The notes: generated from the sequence alone by a model not told the origin. DNA of 64,000 nucleotides from Acidovorax sp. KKS102 (GCF_000302535.1 NC_018708.1:4960001-5024000); one strand, 5' to 3'; positions 25,500-35,840 are shown, counted from the first letter of the stretch. A program made the numbers and translations.

Positions 25500-26470
25500 T
25501 CTTCGATCTTGGCGAATTCAACAATCTTCTTGTACTTGGCCACTTCCGTGACCAGGAACTGGTCGATGTTCACGGTGGGCGAGGCCACGGTGGAGCCGCT
25601 GGCCTCCATCTTCTTGCGGAAGTCTGGCGATTGCAGGCTGTCGGACAGCGCCTTCTTGAGCTTGTCGGTCACCGGCTTGGGCAGGTTGGCAGGGCCCATG
25701 AGCGCGAACCACACGCTGATGTCCACGTTCTTGTACTGCGGCGACTCGGCCAGCGCGGGGATGTCGGGCGTGGTGGCAGAGCGCTTGGCCTCGGTGGTGC
25801 CCAGCGCAATCACCTTGCCGCTCTTGATGTGCGGCAGGCCGCTGGAGAGCACGAACACGCCGTACTCCAGGTTGTTGCCCATGAGGTCGCTGGTGAGCGG
25901 TGCCACGCCCCGGTAGGGGATGTGCGTCATGAACAGCTTGCCCTGCTCCTTCACGGCCTCGCCCGCCAGGTGCAGCGCCGTGCCCACGCCCGAGCTGCCG
26001 TAGCTGAACTTGCCCGGGTTCTTGGACACCTTCTGCGTGAACTCCGCCATGTTCTTGACGCCCGCGCTGGTGGAGGCCACCAGCACCAGCGGCTGGGAGG
26101 CAATGAGGCCGATGGCGGTGAAGTCCTTGATGTCGTACTTGACCTTTTTGGTCACGAGCTTGTTGATGGCGATCTCGTTGTTGGCGCCCACCAGCAGGGT
26201 GTAGCCGTCGGGTGCCGCGTTGACGACCTTCTGCGCGCCGATCGCGCCACCGGCACCGCCCAGGTTCTCGATCACGACTGGCACGCCGAGCTTGTTGCCC
26301 AGCTCGGTGGCCACGGTGCGTGCGGTCAGGTCAGTGCTGCCGCCGGGCGGGTAGCCCACCACGATGGTGATGGGCTTGCTGGGGTAGGCGTCTTGTGCGA
26401 TGGCAGGGGCAGCAAGGACGGCCAGGCCGCACAGCAGTGCAACACGGCGCAGGGGATGGACGGTGGTCAT
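25496..26470 (-). CDS. Bug/TctC-family tripartite tricarboxylate transporter binding protein
   Basis: A 324-residue periplasmic solute-binding protein. The signal peptide ends AIAQ near residue 25. The mature protein starts YPSKPITIVVGYPPGGSTDLTAR, the Bug signature, and contains APDGYTLLVGANN and PYRGVAPLTSDLMGN. Bug proteins usually bind carboxylates. No TctA/TctB membrane genes are adjacent, as is common for Bug proteins in Burkholderiales. AAGGAG precedes the ATG at 26470. A LysR gene lies upstream on the same strand. Confidence 0.93.
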   Translation of the reverse strand: MTTVHPLRRVALLCGLAVLAAPAIAQDAYPSKPITIVVGYPPGGSTDLTARTVATELGNKLGVPVVIENLGGAGGAIGAQKVVNAAPDGYTLLVGANNEIAINKLVTKKVKYDIKDFTAIGLIASQPLVLVASTSAGVKNMAEFTQKVSKNPGKFSYGSSGVGTALHLAGEAVKEQGKLFMTHIPYRGVAPLTSDLMGNNLEYGVFVLSSGLPHIKSGKVIALGTTEAKRSATTPDIPALAESPQYKNVDISVWFALMGPANLPKPVTDKLKKALSDSLQSPDFRKKMEASGSTVASPTVNIDQFLVTEVAKYKKIVEFAKIEE

Positions 26471-26563
26471 GGCGGAACTCCTTGGCAAAGAGGGACTATG
26501 TGGGGCGGGTTGGGTATGGACTGGATTGTGAAAAGTCCGCCGCTGGGCGTTGGTGCTAAAACA

Positions 26564-26577
26564 GCACGATGTCGTGC
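26564..26577. promoter_or_regulatory. Palindrome upstream of the Bug gene
   Basis: GCACGA-TG-TCGTGC, perfect six-base arms, in the 166-base gap between the LysR and Bug genes, with an overlapping GTGCT-N5-AGCAC. It is a candidate binding site for the adjacent LysR protein. Confidence 0.4.
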
Positions 26578-26636
26578 CGATTCAAGATACGTGGCACGGG
26601 GAAACCCGCAGGCCACTTTCAGTCAGCGTCGGCGTA

Positions 26637-27533
26637 TCAGCGCTGCGCCAGTGCCTTCCACAGCGCCTCGGCCAACGGCCCCAAGCGGCGCTTGGGGCGG
26701 TACAGGCGCACGTCAAAACGCACCTCCATGCGGGCGTCTCCCGCGAGTGCCAGCCGCTGGGCCTTGCAGTCGGCAAACACCATGGACCAGGGCAGCCAGG
26801 CAACGCCCAGACCTTTTTGCACGTATTCGTAGTGGGCGTCGGCCGAGTCGCACTCCACCACGCGCTGCAGCCGGGGTGCATGGGGGTTGTGCGCCAGGTG
26901 GTCTTCCACCAGCCGCCCCAGGGCCAGCTGGGGGGCGTAGGCCAGGTAGGGCACCCGCGTAGCGTCGGGCCCGAACCGGTGCAGCGCCTGCCCCTGTGCC
27001 GTGGCACGCGACACGGGCACCAGCCGGTCGGAGGCGACCGTCAGGTGCGTGAACTGGCGTGCATCGAGCCGGATGGCCAGTGTGGGGTGGTGGTACACGA
27101 GCGAGAAGTCGGCCTCGTTGCGCTCCAGCATGCCGACCGTGTCGGCCAGGGCCCGGGTGCGAATGCACAGCTCGCCGCCCTGCAAAATGGGCTGCAGGCG
27201 CACCAGCCAGTCGGCCACCACAGTGCGCGCCAAGGTGCGGCCCGTGGCCAGGGTCACGGTGCGGGCCTGGCGCCCGGCCAAACTTTGCAGCTCTTCGTGC
27301 GACTGCGTGAGGTTGCGCACCATTTGCCCGGCGGTGTCCAGAAAACTTTGACCGGCGGGTGTGAGGGTGACGGGGCCTCCGCCCCGCTCCACCAGCGGCG
27401 TGCCCGCCCAGGCCTCCAGCGCGCGGATGCGGCGGCCAAACGCGGGGTGGGTGACATGCCGCAGCTCGGCGGCACGGGTGAAGCTGCGCTCCTGCGCCAG
27501 CACGATGAAGTCTTCCAGCCATTTCAACTGCAT
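26637..27533 (-). CDS. LysR family transcriptional regulator (HypT-like)
   Basis: A 298-residue LysR protein. The N-terminal KWLEDFIVLAQERSFTRAAELRHVTHPAFGRRIRALEAWAG is close to the HypT/YjiE subgroup, including the unusual HPAFGRRI recognition helix. The effector domain follows. HypT in E. coli responds to hypochlorite, but the similarity may be only at subgroup level. It lies directly upstream of the Bug and aspartoacylase-family genes on the same strand, which it may control. Confidence 0.92.
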   Translation of the reverse strand: MQLKWLEDFIVLAQERSFTRAAELRHVTHPAFGRRIRALEAWAGTPLVERGGGPVTLTPAGQSFLDTAGQMVRNLTQSHEELQSLAGRQARTVTLATGRTLARTVVADWLVRLQPILQGGELCIRTRALADTVGMLERNEADFSLVYHHPTLAIRLDARQFTHLTVASDRLVPVSRATAQGQALHRFGPDATRVPYLAYAPQLALGRLVEDHLAHNPHAPRLQRVVECDSADAHYEYVQKGLGVAWLPWSMVFADCKAQRLALAGDARMEVRFDVRLYRPKRRLGPLAEALWKALAQR

Positions 27534-27640
27534 CGTCGGCTCCTGGAGGGGCGGCTGTCAGGCGGGTGGCAATTTATAGCGCGAGGGTCACGCCAGCACC
27601 GTCAGGGGGCTGCGCACGACCGTCGGGGGTGATGGGGAAC

Positions 27641-28465
27641 TCAGCCCCGTGCGGCTTCCAGCACGCCCCGGGTGCGTGTGGCTTCGGCACGCGCAGCCGC
27701 AGCAAAGTCCTCGCCTTTGGACGCGTAAAGAATGGCCCGCGACGAGTTCACGATGATCGGCCCGTCGTTGCGCAGCCCGGCGCGCACGGTCGCGGCAGCG
27801 TCACCGCCCTGGGCGCCCACACCGGGGATCAGCAGCGGCAGCGTGGGCGCGATGGCGCGCACGCGCTCGATCTCTTGCGGGTAGGTGGCGCCCACCACCA
27901 GGCCGAGCTGGCCGTTCTTGTTCCAGGGGCCTTGCGCCAGGCGCGCCACATGTTCGTACAGGAGCGGCTGGCCCTCGACGCTGGCCAGGCGCTGGGTCTG
28001 CAGATCGTCACCACCAGGGTTGGACGTGCGGCAGAGCAAAAACGCGCCCTTGCCGTGGTACGCCAGATAGGGCTCGATGGAGTCGAAGCCCATGAAGGGC
28101 GACAGCGTGACGGCATCAGCGCCGTAGCGCTCGAAGGCCTCCTTGGCGTACTGCTCGGCGGTGGAGCCGATGTCGCCGCGCTTGGCGTCCAGGATCACCG
28201 GCACCTGCGGCGCGTTGGCGCGCATGTGCTGCATCAGGCGTTCGAGCTGGTCCTCGGCACCGTGCGCGGCAAAGTAGGCGATCTGCGGCTTGAAGGCACA
28301 CACCAGGTCGGCCGTGGCGTCCACGATGGCGGCGCAAAAGTCATAGATCTTGCGCGGGTCGCCCTGCATGCCCGCAGGGAAGCGGGTGGGTTCGGGGTCC
28401 AGGCCCACGCACAGCAGGGAGTTGTTCTGCGCCGTGGCGTCGCGCAGCATGTCGGTGAAGTTCAT
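27641..28465 (-). CDS. pyrF: Orotidine 5'-phosphate decarboxylase (type 2)
   Basis: A 274-residue OMP decarboxylase, the last step of UMP synthesis. [14 protein letters not shown] near the start, the catalytic [10 protein letters not shown] loop (Asp-Lys-x-x-Asp) near residue 95, and PGVGAQGGD near residue 214 place it in the longer type-2 PyrF group. The ATG at 28465 starts the usual MNFTDML. It lies downstream of pgk but a strong terminator separates them, so it probably has its own promoter in 28466-28531. Confidence 0.96.
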   Translation of the reverse strand: MNFTDMLRDATAQNNSLLCVGLDPEPTRFPAGMQGDPRKIYDFCAAIVDATADLVCAFKPQIAYFAAHGAEDQLERLMQHMRANAPQVPVILDAKRGDIGSTAEQYAKEAFERYGADAVTLSPFMGFDSIEPYLAYHGKGAFLLCRTSNPGGDDLQTQRLASVEGQPLLYEHVARLAQGPWNKNGQLGLVVGATYPQEIERVRAIAPTLPLLIPGVGAQGGDAAATVRAGLRNDGPIIVNSSRAILYASKGEDFAAAARAEATRTRGVLEAARG

Positions 28466-28531
28466 GGGGCGTGATTTTAGGTGGGTGGCATCAAACACCG
28501 TGTGGAGCAGCGGTGTGTTGCTCTCGCAGTC

Positions 28532-28557
28532 AAAAAAAAGGGCACCCCTTTGGGGTG
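28532..28557 (-). terminator. Rho-independent terminator of pgk
   Basis: Read on the minus strand: CACCCC-AAA-GGGGTG hairpin (28543-28557), then CCC and a run of eight Ts (28539-28532), starting 24 bases after the pgk stop. Confidence 0.88.
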
Positions 28558-28581
28558 ACCTTGAGCAAGGCATGGAGTACC

Positions 28582-29778
28582 TCAATCTTCCGCAGCGCGC
28601 TTTTCCAAAATCTCGAAAGCAGGCAGCTTTTTGCCTTCCAGCACTTCCAGGAAGGCGCCGCCGCCGGTGGAGATGTAACCCACATGTTTGTCGATGCCGT
28701 ACTTGGCAATGGCGGCCAGCGTGTCGCCGCCGCCCGCGATGCTGAAGGCAGAAGATTCGGCAATGGCCTTGGCGAGTTGCTTGGTACCGTTTTCAAAGGC
28801 GGCAAACTCGAACACGCCCACGGGGCCATTCCAGACGATGGTGCCTGCAGACTTGAGCTGGGCGGCCAGACGGGCCGCCGTCTCGGGGCCGATGTCCAGG
28901 ATCATGTCGTCAGCCGCCACATCGGTGGCCGCCTTCACGGTAGCGGGCGCATCGGCGGCAAAGGTCTTGGCCACGACCACGTCGGTAGGAATCGGCACCT
29001 CGGCGCCCCGCGCCTTCATGGCAGCCATCACGGCCTTGGCGGCGTCCAGCAGGTCGGGCTCGGCCAGGCTCTTGCCGATGGGCAGACCCGCCGCCAGCAT
29101 GAAGGTGTTGGCAATGCCGCCCCCCACGATGAGCTGGTCCACCTTGTCGGCCAGGCTTTGCAGGATGGTGAGCTTGGTGGACACCTTGGAGCCCGCCACG
29201 ATGGCGGCCAGGGGGCGCTGGGGCTGGGCCAGCGCCTTGGTCAGGGCATCAATCTCGGCCGACAGCAACGGGCCGGCGCAGGCGATGGGCGCAAACTGGG
29301 CGATGCCATAGGTGGTGCCTTCGGCGCGGTGGGCGGTGCCAAATGCGTCGTTCACGAAGATGTCGCACAGCGCGGCCATCTTGCGGGCCAGCTCTTCCTT
29401 GTTCTTCTTCTCGCCCACGTTCAGGCGGCAGTTTTCCAGCAGCACGATCTGGCCGGGGGCCACTTGCACGCCGTCCACCCAGTTGGCAACCAGCGGAACA
29501 TCACGGCCCATCAGCTCGGCCATGCGCTTTGCCACGGGAGCCAACGAATCTTCGGGCTTGAACTCGCCTTCGGTCGGGCGGCCCAGGTGGCTGGTCACCA
29601 TGACAGCGGCACCGGCGTCCAGGGCCATGCGGATGGCGGGGATGGAGGCGCGGATGCGGGTGTCTTCGGTGATGTTGCCGGCATCGTCTTGCGGCACGTT
29701 CAGGTCGGCGCGGATGAAAACGCGCTGGTTGCGGGCCTTGCCCTGGGCGCACAGATCGGAAAAGCGAAGGATGTTCAT
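28582..29778 (-). CDS. pgk: Phosphoglycerate kinase
   Basis: A 398-residue glycolytic and gluconeogenic kinase transferring phosphate between 1,3-bisphosphoglycerate and ADP. It has the N-terminal signature [15 protein letters not shown] substrate loop, [22 protein letters not shown], and C-terminal nucleotide-binding [10 protein letters not shown] and GGGDTLAAI...STGGGAFLE. The length matches the bacterial family. GGTTTCC-type purine-poor leader offers only a moderate ribosome site (GGAGG at the 5' side of the ATG). Confidence 0.98.
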   Translation of the reverse strand: MNILRFSDLCAQGKARNQRVFIRADLNVPQDDAGNITEDTRIRASIPAIRMALDAGAAVMVTSHLGRPTEGEFKPEDSLAPVAKRMAELMGRDVPLVANWVDGVQVAPGQIVLLENCRLNVGEKKNKEELARKMAALCDIFVNDAFGTAHRAEGTTYGIAQFAPIACAGPLLSAEIDALTKALAQPQRPLAAIVAGSKVSTKLTILQSLADKVDQLIVGGGIANTFMLAAGLPIGKSLAEPDLLDAAKAVMAAMKARGAEVPIPTDVVVAKTFAADAPATVKAATDVAADDMILDIGPETAARLAAQLKSAGTIVWNGPVGVFEFAAFENGTKQLAKAIAESSAFSIAGGGDTLAAIAKYGIDKHVGYISTGGGAFLEVLEGKKLPAFEILEKRAAED

Positions 29779-29861
29779 GGAGGGAGGTTTCCTGGAGGGG
29801 CCGGTGGATCAGGGGCGCCATTTTAGGCGGCCATGCTGACGCGGCCCGGCGCCACCAGTAC

Positions 29862-30197
29862 CTACCAGCCCCAGCCGATGTGCAGTGGCAGGTATACCGC
29901 CATACCCACCAGAATGGTGCCCAGAATGCCCCGGCGCCAGAAGTAATACGCGCTGGCGAACAGCACGGCCGGCAGGCGGGCGTCCATGAAGGTGTCGATC
30001 AACTCACCCTGCACCATGAGGATCTCGGGCGCGATGACGGCGGTGAGCGCGGCCAGCGGGGCATATTTAAGGCCCCGCTTGAGCCAGTCGGGCAGGGGCA
30101 GCTCACGCTCCGGGATCATGAAGAAAGAGCGCGACACCACCGTGATCACTGCCAGACCCACAGTGGCCAGCACGGGATAGATCCAGGACCAGCTCAT
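29862..30197 (-). CDS. AzlD family membrane protein
   Basis: A 111-residue inner-membrane protein with four hydrophobic segments, the small AzlD (BrnE-type) subunit of a branched-chain amino acid exporter. Its ATG overlaps the stop of the upstream AzlC gene (ATGA), as expected for a two-subunit exporter. RRGILGTILVGMAVYLPLH at the C-terminus is typical. Confidence 0.9.
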   Translation of the reverse strand: MSWSWIYPVLATVGLAVITVVSRSFFMIPERELPLPDWLKRGLKYAPLAALTAVIAPEILMVQGELIDTFMDARLPAVLFASAYYFWRRGILGTILVGMAVYLPLHIGWGW

Positions 30198-31018
30198 GGA
30201 TGGCGCTCCTCGCGCAGCGGCACCACGTCGCCCGCCTCGACATGCTCGCGCTCTTCCGGCGGCATGACGCTGTCGGCGGGCACCAGCAACAGCTCAGGCT
30301 GGCGACGGCGGCGGTCCACCGCCTCCATCAGCAGTCCCGCAGCCACGGCGGCCGCCAGCGCCACCAGGATGTTGAGCTTGAGCGGCAAGGCAAACGCGGC
30401 AATCGCGGCAGTGGCGGCAACGCCCGTGGCGAGCCAGGTGGCCCGGTCAAACAGCAGGGACAGCAGCACGCCCAGCAATGCCAGCACCCCCGCAAATCCC
30501 AGCCCCCAGGACAGGGGCACGGCGTTGGCCAGCAGGATGCCGGCGATGGACGGCACCTGCCATGCCAGCCAGTTGGTGGAGGCAGCGCCCCAGAAGTACG
30601 GCACCTGCTCTGGCGCCGGTCGGGGTTCCGGGAAGCGCTTCATGAACGCCACGTAGATCACGTCCCCGCTGAAATATCCCACGGCTAGGCGCTGGCGCAG
30701 CGGCAGGTGCGCAAAGTAGCTGCGCCACATGCTGCTGAAGATCACAAACCGCAGGTTGACGCAGGCGGCCGTGAGCCACACCACCCACAGCGGCGCGCCC
30801 ACGGAGAGCAGCGGAATGACAGCGAGCTGGGCGCTGCCGGCGTACACCAGCAGCGACATGAACACCGCCATGCCGACCGACATGCCACTCTTGACCATGG
30901 CCACCCCGGTGACCAACCCCCAGGCGGCGATGCCCAGCGACGTGCCCGCCATGTCGATGGCAGCTATGCGGAAGGAGGGGTGGCGCAGTGTCCGGCCCAG
31001 GGCAGCAGACACGCTCAT
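30194..31018 (-). CDS. AzlC family branched-chain amino acid exporter subunit
   Basis: A 274-residue inner-membrane protein of the AzlC (BrnF-type) family: [50 protein letters not shown]. It works with AzlD to export branched-chain amino acids or azaleucine. The C-terminal tail (about 245-274) is charged and cytoplasmic. Its ATG overlaps the fmt stop (ATGA), so it is the third member of a def-lipoprotein-fmt-azlC-azlD run on the minus strand. Confidence 0.92.
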   Translation of the reverse strand: MSVSAALGRTLRHPSFRIAAIDMAGTSLGIAAWGLVTGVAMVKSGMSVGMAVFMSLLVYAGSAQLAVIPLLSVGAPLWVVWLTAACVNLRFVIFSSMWRSYFAHLPLRQRLAVGYFSGDVIYVAFMKRFPEPRPAPEQVPYFWGAASTNWLAWQVPSIAGILLANAVPLSWGLGFAGVLALLGVLLSLLFDRATWLATGVAATAAIAAFALPLKLNILVALAAAVAAGLLMEAVDRRRRQPELLLVPADSVMPPEEREHVEAGDVVPLREERHP

Positions 31019-31989
31019 GCAGGGTTGGCGCCCAGCACCATGCCCGGCTGCAGGTCAAAGCCGCGCAAGAAATCAGCCGCCGCCAGCCGCTTGCCACCCG
31101 CCCGCTGCAACGTGGTCAGGCGCAAGGCCGTGCCGCTACCGCATGCGACAGTCACTCCGGCGCCATCTGCAGCCAAAATCTGCCCGGGGCGCTGGTCGGA
31201 TATGCCTTGAATGCTATCAATTACATAGCTCCAGATTTTGATCGTCTCGCCCTTGCATTCGGTACTGGCCCCGGGGAAGGGATCGAACGCGCGAATGCGC
31301 TGGCCAATGACTGCGGCGGGCAGTGTCCAGTCGATGGTGCTCTCGGCCTTTTCGATCTTGTGGGCATAAGTGATACCGTCCGCCGGTTGCGGCACGGCAG
31401 TGAGGCCCCCACAGGCGGCCAGCTCCAGGGCCTCGACGATCATGCGTCCGCCCAGCGTGGCCAAGCGGTCGTGCAAGGTGGCCGTGGTGTCGCTCGGGGC
31501 GATGGGCAGGCGCTCGGTGAGCAGCATGTCGCCCGTGTCCAGCCCGGCGTCCATCTGCATGATGGTGACGCCCGTTTCCGCATCGCCTGCCTCGATGGCG
31601 CGGTGGATGGGGGCGGCGCCACGCCAGCGCGGCAGCAGGCTCGCGTGGATATTCAGGCAGCCCAGACGGGGCAGATCCAGGGTCCACTCCGGCAGGATCA
31701 GTCCGTAGGCGGCCACGACCATCACATCGGCCTGCGCGGCCAGCAGCGCTTCGCGCGCAGCGGCGGCATCGTCGGGGTACTTGCCATCCAGGCGCAGGCT
31801 GCGGGGCTGGGCGACGGCAATGCCATGCTCCAGCGCGCATTGTTTGACAGGCGACGCCTGCAGCTTCATGCCACGGCCTGCAGGGCGGTCCGGTTGCGTC
31901 AGCACCAAGGGAACGGTGAAGCCTGCGGACAGCAGCCGCTCGAGGGCCACACGGGCAAATTCGGGGGTTCCGGCAAAAATGACTCTCAT
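31015..31989 (-). CDS. fmt: Methionyl-tRNA formyltransferase
   Basis: A 324-residue enzyme that formylates initiator Met-tRNA. Motifs are FAGTPEFAR at 5-13, the catalytic Asn-His-Ser region [29 protein letters not shown], and the C-terminal OB-like domain. The C-terminal part contains [16 protein letters not shown], encoded by an in-frame copy of the dispersed repeat (R7), at a variable loop before the conserved PGQIL. Def lies upstream in the same run, giving the usual formylation/deformylation pairing. Confidence 0.97.
   Translation of the reverse strand: MRVIFAGTPEFARVALERLLSAGFTVPLVLTQPDRPAGRGMKLQASPVKQCALEHGIAVAQPRSLRLDGKYPDDAAAAREALLAAQADVMVVAAYGLILPEWTLDLPRLGCLNIHASLLPRWRGAAPIHRAIEAGDAETGVTIMQMDAGLDTGDMLLTERLPIAPSDTTATLHDRLATLGGRMIVEALELAACGGLTAVPQPADGITYAHKIEKAESTIDWTLPAAVIGQRIRAFDPFPGASTECKGETIKIWSYVIDSIQGISDQRPGQILAADGAGVTVACGSGTALRLTTLQRAGGKRLAAADFLRGFDLQPGMVLGANPA
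31170..31230 (+). repeat. Dispersed repeat copy R7, in frame inside fmt
   Basis: CAGCCAAAAT, GGGGCGCTGGTCGGATATGCC, then TGCTATCAATTACATAGCT, matching R1 and R6 block by block. Its length and phase keep the fmt frame open on the minus strand. Confidence 0.7.
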
Positions 31990-32052
31990 TGGAAAACGGA
32001 TGTTGGCTCAGGTGGGCGCGGGACGCGGTGGCCCGGCGGGGCGCCCATCCCG

Positions 32053-32562
32053 TCAATCGCGCGCGTTGTCAAAATTCGGCAGCTCGTCGGTGAACAGCAC
32101 CTGGCGCACCACCCCTTGGCGGTCCAGGTGCACATGGGCCTGACGCAGGTCCGAGTTCTGCCGGAAGCGGTAGGTCCAGATATCCCCATCAAAGCGCGCC
32201 ACCTGCTCGATCCGCAAGGGCATTCCGAAGGTGTTTTGCAGGTCGGCGCGGGTCCAGGTGCCAATAGGCAGGTTCTCGAACCGCTGCTGCGTGAGCACCT
32301 GCTCGTTGCGCACCAGCCGGCCGCTGGCGTCAAAGTCGAGGTTGTAGGCAGCAAACCCGGCGGGCAGTTCCGAATACAGCAAGCGCTCGCCAGAGGGCAG
32401 CGCAATCGTGGCCGTGGGCGCGCCCAGGCGGGCGACCACTTCGGCCCGCAATGCGCCCGGCTGCTCGTGGGCCGGCAGCGCGCAGGCCACCAACAGACCA
32501 ACCAGCGCACCCAGCGCCAGCACTCTGACGCCCCGGCGGACGCAGAGCGCTGCGCGCTTCAC
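32053..32562 (-). CDS. Hypothetical lipoprotein (BamE/SmpA-like pattern)
   Basis: A 169-residue lipoprotein. The signal peptide ends in a lipobox, LLVAC, near residue 27. The mature part carries two repeats of the kind found in BamE/SmpA-like small lipoproteins: [24 protein letters not shown] and [26 protein letters not shown]. No specific function is known. Its ATG overlaps the def stop (ATGA). It precedes fmt by 63 bases. Confidence 0.8.
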   Translation of the reverse strand: MKRAALCVRRGVRVLALGALVGLLVACALPAHEQPGALRAEVVARLGAPTATIALPSGERLLYSELPAGFAAYNLDFDASGRLVRNEQVLTQQRFENLPIGTWTRADLQNTFGMPLRIEQVARFDGDIWTYRFRQNSDLRQAHVHLDRQGVVRQVLFTDELPNFDNARD

Positions 32563-33068
32563 CCGCGCGCCTCCCGCTGCTGCTTGACCATCTTGGTCTT
32601 GATGCGGTTGCGCTTGAGGGGGGATAGGTATTCCACAAACACCTTGCCCATGAGGTGGTCCATCTCATGCTGGATACAGACCGCCAGCAGGCCATCGGCC
32701 TCGATCACGCGGGACTGGCCCTGGGCGTCCAGCGCCCGCACATGCACGGCATTAAATCGCTCCACCCCGTCATAAATGCCAGGCACCGACAGGCAGCCTT
32801 CTTCGTTCAGGTGCTTTTCGGCGCTGGTCCAGACCAGCTCGGGGTTGATCAGCACCAGGGGCTGATCGCGCTCCTCCGACACGTCGATGACCACCAGCCG
32901 CTCATGCACGTCCACCTGGGTGGCCGCCAGGCCAATGCCGTGCGCGTCGTACATCGTGGCCAGCATGTCGGCCACCAGCGTGCGGATGCGGTCGTCCACC
33001 GCCTGGACGGGGCGGGCGACCTTGTGAAGCCGGGGGTCCGGGTAACAGAGAATGGGAAGGATTGCCAT
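32559..33068 (-). CDS. def: Peptide deformylase
   Basis: A 169-residue metalloenzyme that removes the formyl group from nascent proteins. All three motifs are present: GIGLAATQ (about 45-52), EEGCLSVP (about 88-95, metal Cys) and QHEMDHL (about 132-138, metal His and catalytic Glu). The length is typical. It is divergent from the LysM gene and heads the def-lipoprotein-fmt-azlC-azlD run. Confidence 0.97.
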   Translation of the reverse strand: MAILPILCYPDPRLHKVARPVQAVDDRIRTLVADMLATMYDAHGIGLAATQVDVHERLVVIDVSEERDQPLVLINPELVWTSAEKHLNEEGCLSVPGIYDGVERFNAVHVRALDAQGQSRVIEADGLLAVCIQHEMDHLMGKVFVEYLSPLKRNRIKTKMVKQQREARG

Positions 33069-33155
33069 GGCTGCAGGTAAGAGATGTCGCTATTTTCGCC
33101 ACTTTTGCGGCCTACTGCCGCCCTGCGAGCCAATAATCGTTGCCGAATCAAGGGC

Positions 33156-33185
33156 TTGAGCAGAGAATCTAAGAAGCTTTGTAAC
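33156..33185 (+). promoter_or_regulatory. Weak sigma-70 promoter candidate for the LysM gene
   Basis: TTGAGC, 18-base spacer, TGTAAC, located 83 bases upstream of the LysM start in the divergent gap with def. It matches consensus only partly. Confidence 0.3.
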
Positions 33186-33267
33186 GTATTTGCCCGGCCG
33201 CACGCCTGCTTTGTGCGCCGAGGTGCCAGCGAGGGGGCGTTTCCCAATGCATGAGAAAAGGAACAAC

Positions 33268-34470
33268 ATGACGGCATTCACCAGCGTGCGGCGGACCGCC
33301 CTGGGCGCGCTCACCATCATTGCTGGCGCCCTGCTGGTCATGCCGGCCCAGGCGCAGAACTACCCCATCTCCAGCGGCCAGCGCGCCACCGCGCAGCAGG
33401 TGTCCGAGCGGGGAGTGCCCCTGGAAGAGCTGGCCCCCAACGCCCCCGACACCTACACCGTCAAGCGGGGCGACACGCTCTGGGGCATTTCGGGCATGTA
33501 CCTCAAGCGCCCCTGGCGTTGGCCCGAGCTCTGGGGCATGAACCTCAAGGCCATCCCCAACCCGCACCTGATCTTCCCGGGCCAGACCCTTTACCTCATC
33601 AAGGAAGACGGCTACGCCCGCCTGAGCACCAGCCGCTCGAACGAACCCGAAACCGTGCGCATCTCGCCCCGCACGCGCAGCGACAGTCTGGCCGATTCCG
33701 CGCTGCCCACACTTAAGCAGCACCTCATTGAGCCGTTCCTGGTCGAGCCGCTCGTGGTGGACGAACAAGTGCTGCTGAGCGCCCCACGCGTGATCGCGAC
33801 CACGGAAGAGCGCGTGCTGATGGCGGCAGGTGACCGCGTTTATGTGCGCGGAGACGCCGCGTCGCCCATGCTGGCAGAGGCGGGCGAACCCCGGTACTAC
33901 CGTGTGTTCCGCAATGCCGTGGCGCTCAAGGATCCCGTCACGGCCGAAGTGCTGGGATACGAAGCCCAGTACCTGGGCAAGGCGGAGCTGGTGCGTGGCG
34001 AGTCGTTCGAAGAAATTCCAAACGGCAAGGGTGGATACACAGCGGAATACATCCCCGCCACCGTGGATCTGTCAGCCACCAAGGAGGAAGTCCGCGCGGG
34101 CGACCGCCTGCTGCCCGCACCTGCTCGTCCGTTCCTGAGCTATACCCCCCGCGCCCCCGAGATGGAAGTGGATGCCCGAGTGGTGTCCATCTATGGCAGC
34201 TCGGCGGTGGCCTACGCGGCCCAGAATCAGGTAGTGGCCATCAACATGGGTTCGCAGGACGGACTGGAGCCCGGCCATGTGCTCAGCCTGCTCACCAAGG
34301 GCGACCGTATCAAGGACATGACCGACAGCAACAAGGCGATGGTCAAGCTGCCCAGTGAAGTCAACGGCACCGCCATGGTGTTCCGCACCTTCGAGCGCGT
34401 GTCCTATGTGCTGCTGCTGGAAATCCGCAACGGCGTGCGCGTCGGCGACCGTTTGGTCAACCCCAAGTAA
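33268..34470 (+). CDS. LysM-domain exported protein
   Basis: A 400-residue exported protein. The signal peptide ends PAQAQ (about residue 30). One LysM domain, YTVKRGDTLWGISGMYLKRPWRWPELW...NPHLIFPGQTLYL (about 66-115), should bind peptidoglycan. The rest has no named domain to my eye; this long LysM form lies next to dprA in many betaproteobacteria. I preferred the ATG at 33268 because AAAAGGAAC precedes it; another ATG lies 21 bases upstream. Confidence 0.9.
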   Translation: MTAFTSVRRTALGALTIIAGALLVMPAQAQNYPISSGQRATAQQVSERGVPLEELAPNAPDTYTVKRGDTLWGISGMYLKRPWRWPELWGMNLKAIPNPHLIFPGQTLYLIKEDGYARLSTSRSNEPETVRISPRTRSDSLADSALPTLKQHLIEPFLVEPLVVDEQVLLSAPRVIATTEERVLMAAGDRVYVRGDAASPMLAEAGEPRYYRVFRNAVALKDPVTAEVLGYEAQYLGKAELVRGESFEEIPNGKGGYTAEYIPATVDLSATKEEVRAGDRLLPAPARPFLSYTPRAPEMEVDARVVSIYGSSAVAYAAQNQVVAINMGSQDGLEPGHVLSLLTKGDRIKDMTDSNKAMVKLPSEVNGTAMVFRTFERVSYVLLLEIRNGVRVGDRLVNPK

Positions 34471-34549
34471 CGCGGAGGGCCGGCAGCACGTATCGCCGCG
34501 CGGGGCTCCTGCGCTGCGGTAGTCACGTTGCCGCGCCGTACTGGCATCC

Positions 34550-35716
34550 ATGGACCACGACGAGCTCGGCGCCTGGCTGCGGCTGACCTTGACGCCGGGC
34601 ATCGGCAACGGTGCTGCACGGCGCCTCTTGGCACGGTTTGGATTACCGCAATCCATCTTTCAGCAGACTGAAGCCGCGCTGCAGCTCTGCGTGCCCGCCG
34701 CGCAGGCCAAGGCGTTGCGCGAGATTCCGAAGGGTTGGGAAGCCCTGTGGCAGACCACCGCCCAATGGCTTGCCAACGCTGCGCCACAAGGGCCGGCACA
34801 CGCCATCGTGAGCCTGGGCGACCTGCGCTATCCTCAGGCCCTGCTGGACACGGAAGACCCGCCGCTGCTGCTGTACCTCATGGGCCCGGCATCGCTGCTG
34901 CAGCACCAGCCCTTTCCCAGTGACCGCTGCCTCTCTGTGGTTGGCAGCCGCAACCCCACGGCCCAGGGCGCAGAAAACGCCCGCCTTTTCGCCCGCGCGT
35001 TGTGTGGCGCCGGCTTGACCATCGTGTCGGGGCTGGCCCTGGGGGTGGATGCAGCGGCGCATGAAGGGGCACTGGAAGCGGCGACCAGCGCTGGCACCAT
35101 GGCGGCCACCATCGCCGTGGTGGGCACCGGGCTTGACCGCGTGTATCCGCGCAAGAACCTGGACTTGGCCCATCGCATTGCCGCACACGGACTGATCGTT
35201 AGCGAGTATCCCCTGGGCACGCCACCGCTGCCTGGCAATTTCCCCAAACGCAACCGCATCATTTCGGGCCTCTCGCAGGGCACACTGGTGGTGGAAGCCG
35301 CCCTGGCATCGGGCTCCCTGATCACTGCCCGCATGGCCGCCGAACAGGGTCGCGAAGTGTTCGCCATCCCAGGCTCCATCCACGCACCACAGTCGCGCGG
35401 CTGCCATGCGCTGATCCGTCAAGGCGCCAAGCTGGTGGAGTCGGCCCAGGACGTGCTGGAAGAGCTCAAAATCCCCGCCACCACCGTGCCCGGTCTACCC
35501 CACGAAGGCGTAAACGCCCCGGGAGCGGCCGCATCGGATGAGACAGAAGACCCCGTGCTGGCCGCCTTGGGCTATGACCCCATGGGGCTGGATGCTCTGA
35601 TCGCCCGCACGGGCATGGACGCATCGACGTTGCAGGTGTCCCTGCTGGAACTGGAGCTCGACGGTCGCATTGCACGGTTGCCCGGCGGCTTGTTCCAGCG
35701 GGTCGGCCGGGGCTAA
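34550..35716 (+). CDS. dprA: DNA processing protein DprA
   Basis: A 388-residue protein that loads RecA on incoming single-stranded DNA during natural transformation. It has an N-terminal SAM-like region, then the Rossmann-fold core with VVGSRNPTAQG, GLALGVDAAAHEGAL, PLPGNFPKRNRIISGLS and EVFAIPGSI, and a C-terminal winged-helix (about 325-385, DPMGLDALIARTGMDASTLQVSLLELELDGRI). It is downstream of the LysM gene on the same strand. Confidence 0.97.
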   Translation: MDHDELGAWLRLTLTPGIGNGAARRLLARFGLPQSIFQQTEAALQLCVPAAQAKALREIPKGWEALWQTTAQWLANAAPQGPAHAIVSLGDLRYPQALLDTEDPPLLLYLMGPASLLQHQPFPSDRCLSVVGSRNPTAQGAENARLFARALCGAGLTIVSGLALGVDAAAHEGALEAATSAGTMAATIAVVGTGLDRVYPRKNLDLAHRIAAHGLIVSEYPLGTPPLPGNFPKRNRIISGLSQGTLVVEAALASGSLITARMAAEQGREVFAIPGSIHAPQSRGCHALIRQGAKLVESAQDVLEELKIPATTVPGLPHEGVNAPGAAASDETEDPVLAALGYDPMGLDALIARTGMDASTLQVSLLELELDGRIARLPGGLFQRVGRG

Positions 35717-35840
35717 CCGATCGGGCCCGGGATCACCGGCAGCCAAACCGGCGCAAACGATGCCGGCGCACATCCCGGTTGCGCTCCCACGCGATCCCCA
35801 GCGAGATCGTCAGCAGGCTCCAAGCACCTGCCTGCAGGGC

